DNA of 7,066 nt from Lactobacillaceae bacterium UBA639 (lineage in GTDB: Bacteria > Bacillota > Bacilli > Lactobacillales > Lactobacillaceae), in NCBI GenBank assembly GCA_002299975.1, contig DBOT01000068.1, forward strand, positions 1 to 7,066. Direction: 5' to 3'. Positions 6,704-7,066 of this stretch are shown here, piece after piece. Each line of letters opens with the position of its first letter. Position 1 is the stretch's first letter. The translations under genes and the position numbers were made by a program. A model generated the notes under the pieces. That model had not been told where the DNA came from, ran no database searches, and saw only the letters and a list, made by a program, of their open reading frames with translations.

Positions 6704-6731
6704 GTGGTCTAGCGGAGTTAATACCTCCCAC
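6704..6731 (-). promoter_or_regulatory. Putative L1-binding mRNA element (23S rRNA mimic)
   Basis: On the minus strand GTGGGAGG (6731-6724) and CCAC (6707-6704) frame a kinked hairpin: GTGG pairs with CCAC, GAG (6727-6725) with CTC (6717-6715), leaving a 7-nt loop and a one-sided 7-nt bulge CGCTAGA. The L1 site of E. coli 23S rRNA, as I recall it, has the same GUGGGAGG strand and an ACCAC strand with an unpaired purine-rich stretch between helices. Its place just before the rplA ribosome binding site fits L1 autoregulation. Binding is inferred from resemblance. Confidence 0.6.
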
Positions 6732-6734
6732 GGA

Positions 6735-6758
6735 GACGTATTACTTTGATAATACGTC
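6735..6758 (-). promoter_or_regulatory. Strong hairpin in the rplK-rplA intergenic region
   Basis: GACGTATTA (6758-6750) and TAATACGTC (6743-6735) form a perfect 9-bp stem with a 6-nt loop. No T run follows, so it is not an intrinsic terminator. It lies three bases upstream of the putative L1 element and 15 nt after the rplK stop, so it may scaffold that element, protect the rplK 3' end, or act as a processing site. Confidence 0.6.
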
Positions 6759-6773
6759 CGGACTGCTTAACAA

Positions 6774-7066
6774 CTAGTCTTCAACAGTGAAGCCCATGCT
6801 GCGTGCAGTACCTTCAATCATGCGCATAGCTGCTTCTACGTCAGCTGCGTTTAGATCTTGCATCTTAGTTTCGGCGATTTCCTTAACTTGATCCTTGGTT
6901 ACAGAAGCAACCTTCTTCGTGTTAGGTTCACCGGAACCGTGTTCAACACCAGCGGCCTTCTTTAGTAAGACAGCAGCAGGTGGCGTCTTAGTAATGAAGT
7001 CAAATGAACGGTCCTCGTAAACGGTAATTACAACTGGGATCAGCATACCCTTTTGGTCTGCAGTCC
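6774..7066 (-). CDS. rplK: 50S ribosomal protein L11, C-terminal part (cut by the window edge)
   Basis: The 96 C-terminal residues of L11 are present, beginning [21 protein letters not shown]; the N-terminal third lies beyond the window. L11 binds the GTPase-associated centre of 23S rRNA (helices 43-44) and contributes to factor-dependent GTP hydrolysis, the stringent response and thiostrepton action. The hinge and RNA-binding domain is visible: [21 protein letters not shown], the block [17 protein letters not shown] and the conserved ending [19 protein letters not shown] before a TAG stop. An internal ATG at 7046 is not the start, because the frame continues to the edge with L11 sequence. 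rplA follows after 93 nt with no terminator between, so the two are co-transcribed. Confidence 0.98.
   Translation of the reverse strand, partial: TADQKGMLIPVVITVYEDRSFDFITKTPPAAVLLKKAAGVEHGSGEPNTKKVASVTKDQVKEIAETKMQDLNAADVEAAMRMIEGTARSMGFTVED

Noticed and set aside
6681..6731. N-terminal extension of rplA starting at 6731
   Set aside because: The 17 extra codons cover the L1-like RNA element and the ribosome binding site, and L1 proteins begin MAKxxGKKY.
6735..6758. Hairpin as a terminator between rplK and rplA
   Set aside because: No T tract follows on the coding strand, and rplA has no evident promoter of its own.

Overview
The window looks like a chromosomal core-genome segment from a lactobacillus, most likely a fairly GC-rich Limosilactobacillus (L. 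fermentum/mucosae-like). This rests on the L1 protein ([15 protein letters not shown] start, STFGP motif near the C-terminus), a PepI-type proline iminopeptidase close to the Lactobacillus delbrueckii enzyme as I recall it, and strong Firmicutes-style Shine-Dalgarno sites. The species call is an inference from recalled protein sequences.

Every gene is on the minus strand, so transcription runs from high to low coordinates. In that order: the 3' part of rplK (L11, cut by the window edge); an intergenic stretch with a hairpin and an element resembling the 23S rRNA L1-binding site; rplA (L1); a Rho-independent terminator; pepI; a sigma-A-type promoter followed by a 21-bp dyad; a fold-type I PLP aminotransferase with its own terminator; then a two-gene operon (17-nt overlap) for a heterodimeric ABC exporter. 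No gap exceeds about 100 bases. No mobile element, CRISPR array, tRNA or rRNA gene is visible.

Three units act largely independently. rplK-rplA is a ribosomal-protein operon, probably under L1 feedback through the intergenic element. pepI and the aminotransferase could form a short nutritional unit: peptide trimming at proline, then transamination of the released amino acids. pepI has no terminator of its own, so read-through is possible. The two ABC half-transporters pair as in LmrC/LmrD, BmrC/BmrD or TM287/TM288: one subunit carries a degenerate ATPase site (Asp in place of catalytic Glu, Ser in place of the H-loop His), the other the canonical catalytic residues with a variant LSTGQ signature.

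Three translation starts differ from the longest open frame: the upstream ABC subunit should start at GTG 3553, the aminotransferase at ATG 4917 and rplA at ATG 6680. I found no clear undescribed multi-gene system. The most interesting signals are regulatory: the rRNA-mimicking L1 element, the dyads at the two downstream promoters, and a possible pepI promoter overlapping the rplA terminator.
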